Source: Trematomus loennbergii
Lineage: Eukaryota > Chordata > Actinopteri > Perciformes > Nototheniidae
DNA length: 64,000 nucleotides
Reading direction: 5' to 3'
Assembly: GCA_012861695.1 (NCBI GenBank)
Contig: JAAOOA010000016.1
Coordinates: 28,284,661-28,348,660 of the forward strand
The notes beneath the pieces were generated by a model that was given only the letters and a program-made list of their open reading frames with translations, made no database searches and was not told the origin of the DNA. This document shows positions 28,166 through 40,591 of this stretch, one piece after another. The stretch's first letter is position 1; each line of letters opens with the position of its first letter. The position numbers and the translations under genes are program-made.

Positions 28166-29300
28166 GTTTTTAATATCGTTTTTCAACAAACAAGCAAGAT
28201 GCAATTAAAAAAAAAAGATGACAAGATGCAATTTAATTATACTTTGCTATGACAGGGCATTGCAAACAAACAATTTCACAAAGGATAATTATATTATACT
28301 ACAGCTTTAATACATATATCCTCAACTGCTATCTTTATTCCTGCCACAGTAGGTTTTTCCTTGAATTATTGATGCCTCTTGGGTTCGGACTTTTTTCCAA
28401 AAAGGGTGTTTGTGGCTTTTTTTATTGGGTTTCGAGTAAAGTATTGCAAGGATCACTTACTGTAACATGCTTTCCGCGTTGCACGTTAGTTTGGCGTTCC
28501 TAACATGCACATTTATCGATCCATACTTCAGTAGTTCAACGAAATGTGTCCGTCTTTCTGTTTCTTTTAAGAAGATTTCTATTCATATTGGTTTTGTGGG
28601 TAAAAGCCTAATCATATCAGCAGTTTTGAAGTTGCAAAATCTCCCTCATTGTGGTTTAAAGTGACACTCGTTTTCTGATCAGAAGGGATACCAAAACCAG
28701 TAAATCCTAACAACTATTGTGTGTTTCTCAAAGTCCAATATCTCTTCTTCAGTTATGCAGTAGAGCTGCGTTGTGATTTAAAACTTCTAAAAAGTGCATG
28801 AATTGCACTGTCTTACTGCCAAAACTACTCTCTAGTCTATTATTATATATAGCCCCAAACGTGAATTAATCATCGTGAAATTAGTCCCAACAAATGCACT
28901 ATTTCCTGCTTTTTGTTTGATTAAACCTAATCACATTAGCACCAATCTTCAAAGCGAACATGTCGTTTGTTAACAGACCTGGAAACCATGAATGGGCCGT
29001 AACGAGTCCCAGAAAAGCTGAAGGCTATCACTATATTCCCTCCTCAGGCTTTCATGTCTTCAGTGAACCACAGGGGTCCTTAATCCAGGAAGAGTTAACC
29101 TCCTCTCTGCTCGGACAGACAAATGGACACCAATTAAGCAAAGGAAGGGATGGGAGATACCCGGAGAGAGGAGGAGGAAAGGAAGCTGACGGAGGGGAGA
29201 AAACAGGAGGCAAAGGTCAGACTTAAAGCTAGGGGGAGAGAAAGTCAGAATGAGAGTTAAAAACAAGTAGTGGAGGTCAAGCTAAACGCCTCAGAGTGGC
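28166..29300. other. Unique sequence, no gene seen
   Basis: Overlapping frames at 28960-29226 (plus, Gly/Lys/Glu-rich) and 29060-29266 (minus) reflect a purine-rich stretch and show no domain. Confidence 0.5.
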
Positions 29301-29802
29301 TTAAAGGTCCCCTAGTATACTGTTTTTCATCAATATATTATAGGTCTCAGATATATACAAAACATGTCTCTGAAGTGTTTGTCTGAAACACCAAACAGAT
29401 TATTGCAGCATTACCCATAATCCCCTCTGTTTCAGCCCTGTTTCCAAAGTGGTGATTCTCTGTCTGTTACTTTAGATGAAAATAAGGAGCCACTCCCCAC
29501 GCCCCTCTGAGAGAGATTTGGTTAAAAAGAACACAATGGTGCTCTAGGAGGAGATTCAGGTGATAGGGGGGGGGGGTTACCTTGGTTGCTGATTGGCTAA
29601 TGGTTACTCAAGCCAACAAATCGTTATGACATCATAAAGTGGCCAACATCTGATCAGCTCATTTTCAGACAGGTTTTTATATAAATGGATCAGGACAAAA
29701 AGAGAGAATCTTTTTCCTGAAACTTTCAGAATCTCTTTACACAGAGATGTTGATGTAGAGGAGACGTGAACAAGTTGATTTTGTATAATAGGTGACCTTT
29801 AA
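29301..29802 (+). mobile_element. T2 MITE copy 2, complete
   Basis: TTAA at 29301-29304 and 29799-29802 with termini AGGTCCCCTAGTATAC and GTATAATAGGTGACCT. 502 bp, non-coding, with a G10-11 run inside. It shares ATTATAGGTCTCAGATATAT and CACCAAACAGAT with T1, so T1 and T2 may be related. Confidence 0.88.
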
Positions 29803-30661
29803 AGAAAGTGTTGGCGAGAGGCCAGGTAGACCATTAGCAAAGTTAGTCCTGTCAGCGTACCGTAGCGACGATACGCCTTTAGAAAAAACTTCCATCTCAC
29901 ATTTCACTCGCTTTAAAATCCTGCTTTTAACCTTTGCAACAGCAGAGTTAGCTAAATCCTTTTTTTTTCCAGTTCAGGGAGGAAGAGCAGCTTCCTCCAT
30001 GAGGGTAGTGCTCCGTCCTGGAGGAAAAACATGAAATATAAACCGTCTGTGATCACTGATACTTTGGTGTATTATTGAGCTAGTGATACGCTGATGAACT
30101 GGATGTTATAAACAGTCATTAATCATCTGCTTTGCGTTTAGTAACAGCTTTGAAAGTGGTTATCTAGTCCCGAAATCTCCCTCATTATGGTTTATTCCCG
30201 TTAAGTGACAAAAGGTTTTCCGATAGTGTGAACAAAATGTAATAATATACCTCTGTGTGTTACAAAGCTTGATTTTTTGTTTTTACCGTAGAGCTCCATC
30301 ATAGTCCATCAAAAACGTTTAAAAACATCAATTGCACTTCCCAAATACTCACTTATTGTAGATTAATCCGCTGCTTAAAGTAGTCCCTACCAAAATGCAC
30401 TCTCCTATTATTTCTTCCTTTGTTTGATAAAAACTACTACTACTAAAGGCTTTTTCAAGAAATATCGGATGTCTTTTAGAAAATATGGAACTTTGCGTTT
30501 GTGTTGAAAATATTTAAAGGCTTTTTATCTCTGCCTCGTTTGTCTGGAAGCAGGATTAAGGAAAGACTACTAGCCTGGTGTTCATGAAACTTGGTGTCAG
30601 GATGGAGCACGGTTTAATGAAGACGAAGTTACATTTTGGATGGATATGAATCACAGGTGGA
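29803..30661. other. Unique sequence, no gene seen
   Basis: An 80-codon frame at 29792-30034 overlaps the T2 end and is not gene-like. Confidence 0.5.
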
Positions 30662-30863
30662 TACATTACAGTACATTACATGTCACTTGTTAGACGCTTT
30701 TATCCAAAGCGACTTACATACTCAATACTGTGGACAATCCCCACAGGAGCAATTTGGGGTGAAGTGTCTCAGGGACACAACGACATGCTGACTGCAGTGG
30801 GGTTTGAACCTGTGCTCCCCTGATCCCAACACCAACGCACTAGTCCACTGCGCCACACGCCTC
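30662..30863 (-). mobile_element. tRNA-derived SINE copy 2
   Basis: Box B complement GGTTTGAACC at 30801-30810, box A complement CCACTGCGCC at 30845-30854, and the CGCTTTTATCCAAAGCG-type tail at the left. Same family as 14510-14713, opposite orientation. Confidence 0.85.
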
Positions 30864-32016
30864 TATGCATTATTTTGTATATATAAGAACAACCTTTGCA
30901 GCCTTCCCAGTGCTCTTCTGATGTTTTATGGGATTTGTTAACAAGTAAAACATTGATTATCACCAGTATACTACGTTAATGACTTGCTGCTTTTAGATAC
31001 ACTTTAAGACAGAGATAACTAAACACTCAGAAACAATCAAATCAAACTAACTCAGTCCACCACTCAGTGTTTACCACGAGGTTTCACTCTCACACCAGCA
31101 AACACATTTTTCATATTGTAAACTAATAAATAAACAATGATACTGTATATGATTATAGGTTAACATATCCTGCAGCATTATATGATATAAATCTAATTAG
31201 CTCCACTTTTACCAGCTGTGATGAACACAAAAAGTCCTCAGTAACCCAAATGCAGTTATTTAATAATATACGGCCATAAAAAATACTTTGACTTTGGTAC
31301 TTAAGTATATGTTGATGCCAATACTTTTGTATAACTTAAGTAAGATTTTGAATGCAGGACTTGTACTAGTAACAGTTTGCTTTTACAATTGACTATTCCT
31401 ACTTTTTTTTCTGTACTTATTTCAACACTAGTTATTATAACTGACTGCTGGCTGTATAGATATTGCACTGAAGCATCGATGGTCAAAACTATAATACAAT
31501 ACAATACAATACAGCTTTAAAACCTCCAGACCAAAGTGCTGTACAATAGACAATAAAAGCAACAATCTAAAACATGTCAATACGCTAATAATAATGTCAC
31601 AGTATCGATATCAGGTCAGAAGTATCAACATATTTGGTTTCCTCGATATCTCCGGGCCCTTGCATGTTAATGTAAAAGGTGAGGGGGGGTGATTTGGGGT
31701 GAGACTCCCTCCCAGCTTCCTTAGAACAACAGTGGTCTGTGATGAGCTGCTGAATGGAGGCTGGGCTGCAGATTATTGTCAAAGCCGGCGACCTGTTTGC
31801 TTAACCTCCTCACCCTGGGAGGTCAAGGTCTTCCCCTTTTCTCCCCTGTTCTCCCCCTCGTCTCCTCTCCTTGTCGTTACCTCGATCACATCACACATCA
31901 TCAAGCATGTAGCGGGTTTGGGCGGGTCGGGGTTTTACTTTGTGTCAAATGTTTATGAGTGTGTGTAATGGGTGTGTGTGTTTCTGTGAAATCCTGCTCA
32001 CCATGGGTTTTAACAG
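30864..32016. other. AT-rich sequence with a dispersed-repeat fragment
   Basis: 31275-31435 (GGTACTTAAGTATATG, GAATGCAGGACTTGTACT, TTCTGTACTTATTTCAACAC) belongs to the TACTTAAGTAC-type repeat. TACAA repeats near 31493-31513. No gene seen; an 89-codon frame near 31699 has no domain. Confidence 0.45.
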
Positions 32017-32540
32017 CAGAGATGGCAAAAGTACACACATCCTTTACTCAAGTAGAAGTACAGATACTCGTGTTTAAAAATACTCTGGTAAAAGTAGAAG
32101 TACTGACTAAACTTCTTTACTCAAGTCAAAGTAAAGAGGGCTTTGAACAGTACTTAAGTAAAAAGTACCCATAACTAGCAGCTGTTTTAAAGAGTACCTG
32201 ACCTCCCTTTATATTAATAGAACAATAATGTCATTGTTAGCTAATGAATGTTTCCATGCTGAACAACGGCAACATGACAACGTTTTCATTGGTCCCTCTT
32301 CTTTAGAGAAGACCAGGAAATGATGGATACACGGATCGTGTTCAAATCAATAGGCACGCAATGACTCTAAATAATAATGATCACGCCACCAAACACACAT
32401 TCAAACTAAAGGAACCAGCCTGTTAGGAATATGTAAGAAGTAGAAAGTACAGGTATTTGTGTTCAAAATGTAAGAAGTCAAAGTAAAAAGTCGTGGAGTA
32501 AAGTACTGATACCAGAAAAATGTACTGAAACAGTGCAGAA
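32017..32540 (-). mobile_element. hAT element copy (family of 62145), 3' end truncated
   Basis: Starts CAGAGATGGCAAAAGTACAC and runs collinear, in reverse, with 62145-63083: GCTGAACAACGGCAACATG, GAAATGATGGATACACGGAT and AAACTAAAGGAACCAGCCTG blocks. It has a single copy of the 37-bp segment that is tandemly amplified at 62255. The last few dozen bases of the terminus are missing. Confidence 0.85.
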
Positions 32541-33869
32541 TAGTCTATATACAAGTAATTGGAATATTGATATATATAAGTTGCAAACAGATGAATGTTA
32601 TAGATGTTCTTTCAAAAGTTCAGGTGTTTTGGAAATGTTATTTAAACGGTAAGTTGAATTTGGTTTTAACAGAGAATGATGGTTGATATTTTAGCTTTAG
32701 ATGAGGCTTTTGGAAACCACATTTTGCTCAGTCAGCTCTGCATTAGACCTTTGAATTCTCCACCGCGTGTAGATAACACTATCACCGTTAGCCGCTCTTT
32801 GCTAGCGCTGCTGCACAGGGCCTCTTGCAGCTCTTCATGTTGCTCCACAGGATTACTCTGAGCGGTAAAGCCTCCTGAAATCTGGCAGCATGATCCCTCA
32901 GGAGTTCCTGACATTAGTGACCTGTAAGCTGAGTGTTGGAACGCAGCCTCTCGCAGTTTAATGAACCGCCATCAGGCCCAGCGGCAGAGAAATTAGCGTT
33001 TGCTCTTACATACACATTATATATGACTTTATAGTTTATATAAATAAATGAACGGTTGGGGGGAGCATTTTAAAGACTGGAGGGGGGGGGGGGGGGGGGA
33101 ACCCTCTTACATCTTCCTTACGTCGAAAGGGTTCTATCTGCACTTATACCTGGGACACGTTACTTGTTCAATTTGATTTATCTCTGTTTTTATATCTTAT
33201 TATTGTCATTTTGCCTCATAATTGACGATGTATATTTTATATGACTGGATCTCTTATTGCTGAGTTCTGTAAAGAAATACAGAAACTTAACTGTAAGATA
33301 AGTTGTGCACTGCAAGTTTGAGGAAAAAACCTGAATATATATTTCACCATCTACGTTATAACACATTTTATGGAGCAGGATCTTAATGCTATTCTTCTTT
33401 GTCGACTGATAAATTAGTTGATTTAATTGTTAGTCTCTAAAACTAAGTTCCTCCATAAAGAATAACTAAAGAGTGCTCCTTTAAATAATGTGTTTACCAG
33501 AGATGTGCTCATTAGCTTCTTCATTCAGCATTAGAAAAGCCTAAACAAATTACTAAATCAACTTAACATTTCTTTAGATAAATTGAGGGGGGAAGCCTTA
33601 CTTGTGTTTATACTAGTATGTCAAAACGATATATGATTTAATGTAATTTAACCTTTTAAAAGAAATCAAACTTTTTTTGCTAAAGAGTCCTGGCCAAAAA
33701 TAATTAATCGACTTAATTTAATTCCCAAAAAATACAATGTAGATGTGTACTGTACTACCATCACTATTAATATAATGACTTTCAGTAGTGAGGGGCAGCT
33801 TATAGGGCTCTCTTTTGATCAATCCCCCAACAAAATGTCTTCACCCATGAGGCCATAGTTTGAAAAGGT
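32541..33869. other. Unique sequence with G18 tract
   Basis: Antiparallel 60-61-codon frames near 32676-32914 without domain resemblance; an 18-G run is listed separately. The rest is AT-rich. Confidence 0.5.
33082..33099 (+). repeat. G18 homopolymer
   Basis: Eighteen consecutive G residues, preceded by GACTGGA. Confidence 0.97.
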
Positions 33870-33975
33870 GTGAACTTTAGGATTTTTGCAGACCATTTAC
33901 ATGCACACAACCCTATACTGTATAACACACTTTAGGAAAGGGCAAACCCCGAAAAGCAGAATAGGGCCTCTTTAA
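33870..33975 (-). mobile_element. T4 MITE terminus, minus orientation
   Basis: GCAGACCATTTACATGCAC, CTGTATAACACACTTTAGG and GAATAGGGCCTCTTTAA match the T4 left end in reverse; TTAA is at 33972-33975. This is the best-preserved T4 terminus in the window. Confidence 0.75.
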
Positions 33976-34514
33976 ATACAGTAATAGTAATGTAATGTAA
34001 TAGCTGCCACTGAGGACAGTTTTCGATGTATTTAAAGTCTTCAGATTATCATTTAGAGTTTGTTTTACGATCGCTCTGCGAGTCTTACTGAGCTTTTATC
34101 TAACACAGTGACCTGTAATCTGTGTGTTGCACTGAGCTCAGGCCGCAGTTAGCAAACACACACGCTGCCTCTCGCTAAAGGTGAGTGCAGGTGAAGTTTA
34201 ATCAAGAGGAAGACGTTTAAAGGATCCGAGGTTAGCGTGTTTAGCCAACATATGACTACACTTGTTGGTGGAAATGATGGCAAACAAGACAACCTGCAGC
34301 TATCTTCCTGAGACCCAGAAAGAAAAGAGTTTCAAATGTCCTTTTTTTTTTTTTTATCACACTAGTCTTTAGGGTGGTATAAACATAATGACTAACAAAA
34401 ACTAAAAATATATATTTTTATTTTTGTTTTATTGTGTGTCCTTTGTAGAGGACATCGGGTGTTAGTTATGTGAAGCACAGTAGACAAACAACATTAACAT
34501 ACAAGTACATTTAG
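33976..34514. other. Unique sequence, no gene seen
   Basis: Contains a T-run near 34341-34356; no coding signal. Confidence 0.5.
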
Positions 34515-35150
34515 ACCCCATTTACACAGGAACGTTTGCGTTTACGCACCGAATTCGTTTTCAAAAAAGTCTTCCGTTCACACGCATTCGGCTCATTTAA
34601 CGTGTCCGTTCACACGAGACCACTGGACACGCTGTAGTACATATGCCGGGCCTGTAAGTGGCGTAGTAACTTCCGCCACAAAATACACCAAAAGCAGCGA
34701 AGAAGACCCAGAGCATGGTTGCCATGGTTGCCCTTCTGTTTATGCCCGCGGTGGATTTAGCAACATGTAGTTCATGTAGTTCTCCATGTCCACTTGTTGC
34801 TGATGGTTGTGGTAGAGGAGCTGTAGATTTTGCACTAACATCTGTAGTATGGTCAGTAGCAGTAGCAGTAGCACTAGCTAGTACTGACAGTAGCTACTGA
34901 CCATGCTACAGCAGTGAGCAGCAGAGGGGGCTATGGCTCATCGTTATCAGGAAAATTATCGTATAGGGCGTACACACGGAGCCGTTTGGCCCCCCAGAGC
35001 GTTCCGGTTGCAGATCTAACCACCTTGGGACCCGTTATCGTTTGCGGGGTCCGTTTCCGCGTTTCTGTTACGGCCTTGTGTAAACGAACGGGCTAAACGA
35101 AAGAGAAAAGTTGCGGATACAACCGTTTGCGTTATCGTGTTAACAGCACA
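34515..35150. mobile_element. Probable degenerate MITE with CATTTACACAGGAACG end
   Basis: The ends (ACCCCATTTACACAGGAACG on the left; CGTTTGCGTTATCGTGTTAA on the right) are imperfect inverted repeats of a type seen in fish elements, with repeated TTCACACG blocks inside. Target duplication not resolved. A hairpin lies at 34849-34904. Confidence 0.45.
34849..34904. repeat. 12-bp inverted repeat, long loop
   Basis: ATGGTCAGTAGC at 34849-34860 is the exact reverse complement of 34893-34904; the loop contains CAGTAG repeats and ACTAGCTAGT. Confidence 0.85.
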
Positions 35151-35924
35151 TTATACAACATTAGAGCACAACAACTCAATGCAACAAATACTGAGCCCTC
35201 ATTTGTAGTACTCCATCCTTTTTTGAAATGCAGAGATACATCTGACACTTGAGGCACTTGATGTATGTTTTCCCACTGCATCCGTCTGCCATGAACCCTA
35301 CAGAAACCTACGTGTTAGTTTTGGCCCATAGTGAACTCCATTTGTGTTGTGTAAAATGGGGGAAATAAAAAGTTAGCAAATCCCATTCATAAAAACATTT
35401 AGTTTTAGGTCAAATAAGTATTACACGGCTCTGAAAACTCACTACACTAACTCCTAAGATGTTCCCTTACTATAATTAATTAAAATATTGAACTCACAAC
35501 ACTGGTAATTACAAAATTACAAACTTACCATTTCTCTTTCTATAAATAGTGCTTGTGTTGATGGATGCCATTTTGAAATACAATGAAATTATCTTTTTCA
35601 AAGCCACCCCCACATATGTCACATGTCTGAAAAGCCCAGGATGTCCTCTGTGGAGTACAATTAGACTTAATGCTGCTGCATGTATAACCTCAAAGTAATG
35701 GACCAAAACCCAATGTGCTCCACAGCTTTACTTTTAATGTGTCTCTCCAAATTAGGACTACAATTCCCATCAGCCCCATTGCTCTAAAGAAGATATGATG
35801 ATGGAAGTCATCATTTACCATTTCTCTCCATCATCTGAACCTTTTTTTTAAATAAAAATGTTGTCCCGGTTGTACCGTTCACTACCTTGGGGTGTGTTTT
35901 GTATCGTATACTGCTGGAAGATTT
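35151..35924. other. Unique sequence, no gene seen
   Basis: No gene seen. A ZNF143-like motif at 35757-35776 is listed separately. Confidence 0.5.
35757..35776 (+). promoter_or_regulatory. ZNF143/STAF-like site
   Basis: ACTACAATTCCCATCAGCCC is close to the vertebrate ACTACAATTCCCAGCATGCC consensus. No transcript start is visible nearby. Confidence 0.35.
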
Positions 35925-36480
35925 GAGCCTTTGTAGTCCTTTTGACTCAATTTGTAGTTCTTTCGTGTCCATTTGAGGTTTTGTATGTGTCTATGTTGTC
36001 AGTTTTTGTCTTTGGTTGTTTTGTTTCATTTTGAACTAGTTGTGTGTATTGTAGTTGTTGGATTCTCTTTGTACTCATTTTGTGTGTTTTGTAGTTCTTT
36101 CGACTACACTTGTAGTTGTGTTGTGTCTCGTCGCTGTCAACATGCTGTCTCTTTGTGTTGTTTTGCACCTTAGTTGTTGTGGGTAACTTTGTTTAACTTT
36201 GAAGCTGTTTTGTCTTTCTTTGTATATTTTTGTCTGTGTTTTTTTTGCTACTTTTTGAAGTTGTGCATGTTGTTGTAGTCATGTATGTCTCGTTGTACTC
36301 ATGTTGGGTCTCTTTGTAGTCAGTTAGGGTTTTTTTCCAGTCCTTTTGAGTCAATATAGAGTTCCTTAGGGTCTATTTTTAGTTGTTTTGTGTGTCGTTG
36401 TGGTCATTTTCGGTCTCTTTTGGCTTGTTTTCCCCTTTTTGCAGCTGTAGGTCATGTCAGGGTTTGGCCCTCTTCACCAG
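35925..36480 (+). repeat. Degenerate TTTGTGTCT/TTTGTAGT minisatellite, copy 1
   Basis: Irregular alternation of TTTTGTGTCT, TTTGTAGTCATTTTG and TCTCTTTGTGT blocks for about 550 bp. It ends in CATGTCAGGGTTTGGCCC followed by TGTGGGGAAAT, the same flank that ends the array at 39549-39960. Frames within it (35947-36173) are repeat artefacts. Confidence 0.8.
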
Positions 36481-38055
36481 TGTGGGGAAATCTTAATGTC
36501 ACACTGCAAAATATACGTTTGACAACATCCAACGTCCTGTAAGTTTGTTTTCAGTATTTCTGCTGTGACAGTGCGGGCAGTGTATAGAAGAAGTATTTAT
36601 GCATGTAGTATGGATGGATGTTGGTCTGAATATAAGTCTCCAGGCTGCTTGTCACCCTGATGACACCCCAGATTAGTGTCATGTCTGCGGGGGAAGCAGC
36701 TCGTGTTAGCATGTCGCTGGGTGTAAGAGCAGCAGCTGATTTGTGGTAACAGGTTGTTTTTCCACAGTTTGTTTCCTGTGTAAAGTCTGTAAAGTGCAGC
36801 CGGAGGCGTCTTCTCAGATTTCACTGAGCTGAGGAGAAGAAATGTGATGTGAGTATAACAACCCTCCGGCCTCTTCGCTTAATTATCCTCTCATTTTAAT
36901 ATCAACATTTCACAGTTTGGGCATAAAGCTGATGCTGTTTTAATCCACACTGACAATAAAAATAAGCTTCAGAGACTGGAGCTCCGACAGGGCCACAAAA
37001 CGGCTCCTAAAAGTCTCATCGTAGAGCCCTTAGGACACATGTTGGTTTCCCTCAACCCTGATGTTATGTTTTATCTATGATAAATAATGAATTAATAATA
37101 AGAAATACGTTTTATTAAACTTTTACACTCTGTATTATTACCTATTTAAAATATTTCTGATAAAGATGTGCTCACCATTCACCAGTTTTAATGAGTAAAT
37201 TGTATTAATTACATTATTTAAATATTCTGCAAAGTATCTTCATGTTACATCTATTAACTGTACTGCAATTCAGAGGGGAATATTTTATTTTCAATTACTT
37301 GCAGTTTTTATTAGCCCTATACAAGTTACTTTACACAGGTACTGTAAATAAATATAATGCATTGTTATAATATAAATTACTTTGTTAAAATATATAGTAA
37401 ATCCTGCTGCACTTTTACTTTAATGAACCATTAATAGCTTGACAATCGAATAATGTAATTGTTTAACTCGGACAATATAAGTACATTTATTTAGACTACT
37501 TTAGTATAATTTAAATAAAGGGCTGAGTTGTATAATAATACCAAACTGTATATGACTTTAACTTAAGTAAAGGATCTAAATACTTATTCTAGTGGTAGTA
37601 AATGTGCTTTATTTCTTAATTTGCATAATACAACTGTTATTATAACAACTTGTATTAATGTCATTTAACATTTAATGTATAATTCGTTGTTCAAATCCAC
37701 AGTACAGCACTTTCTTCACCATTTAATACAAATGTAATAAGCCTCCAATAAATCATAGAAACGAAACCAAAAATATCTTATTGGTCGTTTTTACAACAAA
37801 CATCGGAATAAATCCATGTTCTCCGTTTTAAGAAAAATAAATGTATTAAATATTGAAACGGATCACTTTAACCCACAAGGACTCACCGGGTGTCACATGA
37901 ACTTGTTCTGGAAAGTTCCTTATATAGCGTTAGCCTTTATTTTACCTCATGAAGTCCCTCAGTGACACACACTGAACAGTCTGGTGGGTCCTGGTCATGT
38001 GATGTTGTGTTCCCATGACAACATGTCCAAGAGGTCAATGTGCCAGACTAACACA
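36481..38055. other. Unique AT-rich sequence, no gene seen
   Basis: No repeat family or gene-like frame. 37080-37870 is particularly AT-rich and contains no frame over 60 codons. Confidence 0.5.
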
Positions 38056-38254
38056 CAGGGGCGGACAGGGAGGACTACAAATCAGCCCGGGACTCTCGAC
38101 CGGCCCACTTCGGTACCGCCGGCCCACCTCGGTACCGCAAGTAAATACCGCTAGTAAATTGTCAAAGGGGGGGACTTATCCGACCGGCCCACATCGTCTG
38201 ACCGGCCCACTTCCGGCCCACTTCCGGCCCGTCCCGATGACCAGTCCGCCACTG
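38056..38254 (+). mobile_element. hAT MITE, 199 bp, perfect 8-bp target duplication
   Basis: The element starts CAGGGGCGGACAGG and ends CCAGTCCGCCACTG, imperfect inverted repeats. CTAACACA flanks it exactly on both sides (38048-38055 and 38255-38262). CCGGCCCACTT is repeated several times inside. An 8-bp duplication and CAG-type ends define the hAT superfamily. Confidence 0.92.
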
Positions 38255-38326
38255 CTAACACACGTGACAGAACTAGCTACATCTCAAAAGCTTTTTTGTT
38301 GTTGCTAAAGGTACAATTCAAGCCAT

Positions 38327-38701
38327 TTAAAGGTAGGGTAGGTAATTTTGGAGAAACCAGCTCGAGTGCGCTAGAATTTGAAAGTACGCAGCCGAAAGAA
38401 ATCTGCCCCTTCCTTCAGACTTCCTTACAGAGCCCCTCCTCCAACACACACGAACGCACACATGACCAATGAGGGCACGAGATGGAAGGCTGACAGGCAG
38501 GTAGGCCATCCAGTTATTTTAGCCGGGCCGGCTCAGATGATTGGTCGTGCTTTTTACAGCGCCACGGCTTCCACAGATGAAATATTTTTATGTATTTATT
38601 GTCAAAGCATTTAATGTATTCATTGCTATCGGGATGTTAAGAGCATTCCATGGAATATAACAAAAAGTGTTTCTGAAGTGAATTACCTACCCCACCTTTA
38701 A
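38327..38701 (+). mobile_element. T3 MITE copy 2
   Basis: TTAA at 38327-38330 and 38698-38701; termini AGGTAGGGTAGGTAA and TTACCTACCCCACCT; interior as in copy 1. Frames at 38327-38509 and 38378-38614 are artefacts. Confidence 0.88.
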
Positions 38702-39433
38702 GAATTAAAATGCTTACATAACATGTCCTTTATTAGCCTTTAACCTGTTGTGGAAACATGTATTGATCAAATTGATATGAAACAATGAGACGCTGTGACA
38801 CTGATCGGGACTTTAACCCTAAACGTTCACAGTCAACCCAAAGTGATATATGCACAATTAGAAATATGATTATGATCTGTTAATTTAGCTGATTCAAATA
38901 TTGAGTTAATATATTCTTTATTCTTCAATTCAAAGAATGTTCAAACTAATTTAAACCAAAAATCATCCACATCCCCAAAAGTAGAAATGGGTCCGGGTCC
39001 TTATGAGTTAAATCTCCTCTCCACACCTTTAGGTTTAATAACTTCCGTGTGTTGGTGAAATATTCTTGACACGGAATAAAAACGAATTTAGAAACTTTTT
39101 CATTCTTATTTCAAGTTTTATTTAAACTTCACATCGTCGCGTTTAATATCCATTAACGACCAGCCGTCTTCTCAGACAGGAAAGTGTTATTCCTCACCAG
39201 ATATCAAACACCATATAGCCTACACTTTATTTTATTACTCTTTATTAATAGCAACGCGGACAAATTATTACACTTTAGACGGAAAGTTAATTTATGCGTT
39301 TTTTCTGATTCTCCGCGATTTAACGTGAAACCGGCTGCTGAGGGGAAACACAAATCACGTTATCCGCTTCTGATCCCGACTCCTATGTTATGTGTCTTTG
39401 CTTAAAATATATATAGGCTATTGAATCCCCTCA
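38702..39433. other. Unique sequence, no gene seen
   Basis: A 73-codon plus frame (39184-39405) shows no domain. Confidence 0.5.
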
Positions 39434-39537
39434 AAAACGATCTTTGTAATTCTTTAAAAAAGTGTTTAAGTGTTTCATAACGCTGTCAGAAACCTCCCGC
39501 TGCTCCTCCTCTGCCGCTGCGTGTTTCTGACTTGTTA
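39434..39537 (+). repeat. Duplicated module M, copy 1
   Basis: ACGATCTTTGTAATTCTTT, AAGTGTTTAAGTGTTTCATA and GCTGCTCCTCCTCTGCCGCT in order; the same order occurs at 39973-40078 and 40757-40888. Confidence 0.85.
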
Positions 39538-39548
39538 GGCCTTATTTA

Positions 39549-39960
39549 CTTAGCTATACTTGTGTTTTTTTTGTAGTCTTTCTGACTAGATTTGTAGTTC
39601 TTTTGTGTCTCTTTGCTGTCAATTGATGTCTCGTTGGTGGTTGTTTTGTAGTTGTGTGTTTCTTTGTGGTCATTTGAAGCAATTGTGTGTCTTGTGGTTG
39701 TTTTTTGTAGTCCTTTTGAGTCAACTTTTATTAATTTTGTGTCATTTTCTGTCTGTTTCGAGAGTGTTAGTTTTGTGTTTCTTTGGGATCGTTTTGTGGC
39801 ACTATTTGTAGCTGTTTTGCATCCCTTTTCTGGATCGTTTGAAGTTTGATAGTTGTTCTCGGACTGTGAAAATGGGAACATTCATTGACCATAAGACCTA
39901 AAACGTTGCTCTCCTTTTGGCGTCATGTCAGGGTTTGGCCCCCTTCACCATGTGGGGAAA
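39549..39960 (+). repeat. Degenerate TTTGTGTCT/TTTGTAGT minisatellite, copy 2
   Basis: Related to 35925-36480 and ends in the same CATGTCAGGGTTTGGCCC flank. Its 111-codon minus frame (39546-39881), rich in Thr, Lys, Asn and Glu, comes from repeat translation. Confidence 0.8.
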
Positions 39961-39972
39961 TATGTTCTGTGT

Positions 39973-40078
39973 CATTCTTTAAAAAAGTGTTCAAGTGTTT
40001 TATAAGCTGTAAAAAAAAACTCCATAAGTCTCCCCCGCTGCTCCTCCTCCGCCGCTGCGTGTTTCTGACTTTAGGTAC
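39973..40078 (+). repeat. Duplicated module M, copy 2
   Basis: Second copy of the module at 39434, ending TGACTTTAGGTACTCATTTA. Confidence 0.85.
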
Positions 40079-40320
40079 TCATTTAATTATTTAATTATTT
40101 ACTTATTTATTTACTTACTTTCTTATTTACTTATTTATTTATTTTTACTAACTTATTACTTACTACTTATTTACTTACTTAATTACTTACTACTTATTTA
40201 CTTACTTATTTACTTACTTATTTACTTACTTACTTATTTACTTACTTATTTACTTACTTACTTACTTATTTACTTACTTATTTATTTACTTATTTACTTA
40301 CTTATTTAACTATTTAATTA
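40079..40320 (+). repeat. (TTAC/TTAT)n tetranucleotide array
   Basis: About 240 bp of ACTT and ATTT units following module M copy 2; continues at 40628-40702 after a retroelement tail and hairpin. Confidence 0.95.
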
Positions 40321-40586
40321 TCAATCAATGTTTATTTATATAGCCCAATATCACAAATGTTACATTTGTCTCGGTGGACTTCACAGTTTGTACAGAATAT
40401 CAGTATGACAATACGACACCCTCTGTCTTAGACCCTCACATCGTACAAGGAAAAACTTCCAGAGAAACCCCACAGTTTAAAGGGAACATGGGAGAAACCT
40501 CAGGGAGAGCAACAGAGGAGGGATCCCTCTCCAGGACGGACAGACGTGCAATAGATGCCGTGTGTAAATCAAAGAGATAATACATT
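40321..40586 (+). mobile_element. LINE-type 3' tail inserted in tetranucleotide array
   Basis: Starts ATCAATCAATGTTTATTTAT near 40318 and carries TAGCCCAATATCACAAATG, GGAGAAACCTCAGGGAGAGC and GAGGGATCCCTCTCCAGGAC, a block set widespread in percomorph genomes. I infer a 5'-truncated LINE 3' UTR; no reverse transcriptase is present. Confidence 0.7.
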
Positions 40587-40591
40587 TACAA

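Noticed and set aside
35947..36173. Antiparallel 66- and 73-aa proteins
   Set aside because: Both are translations of the degenerate TTTGTGTCT minisatellite.
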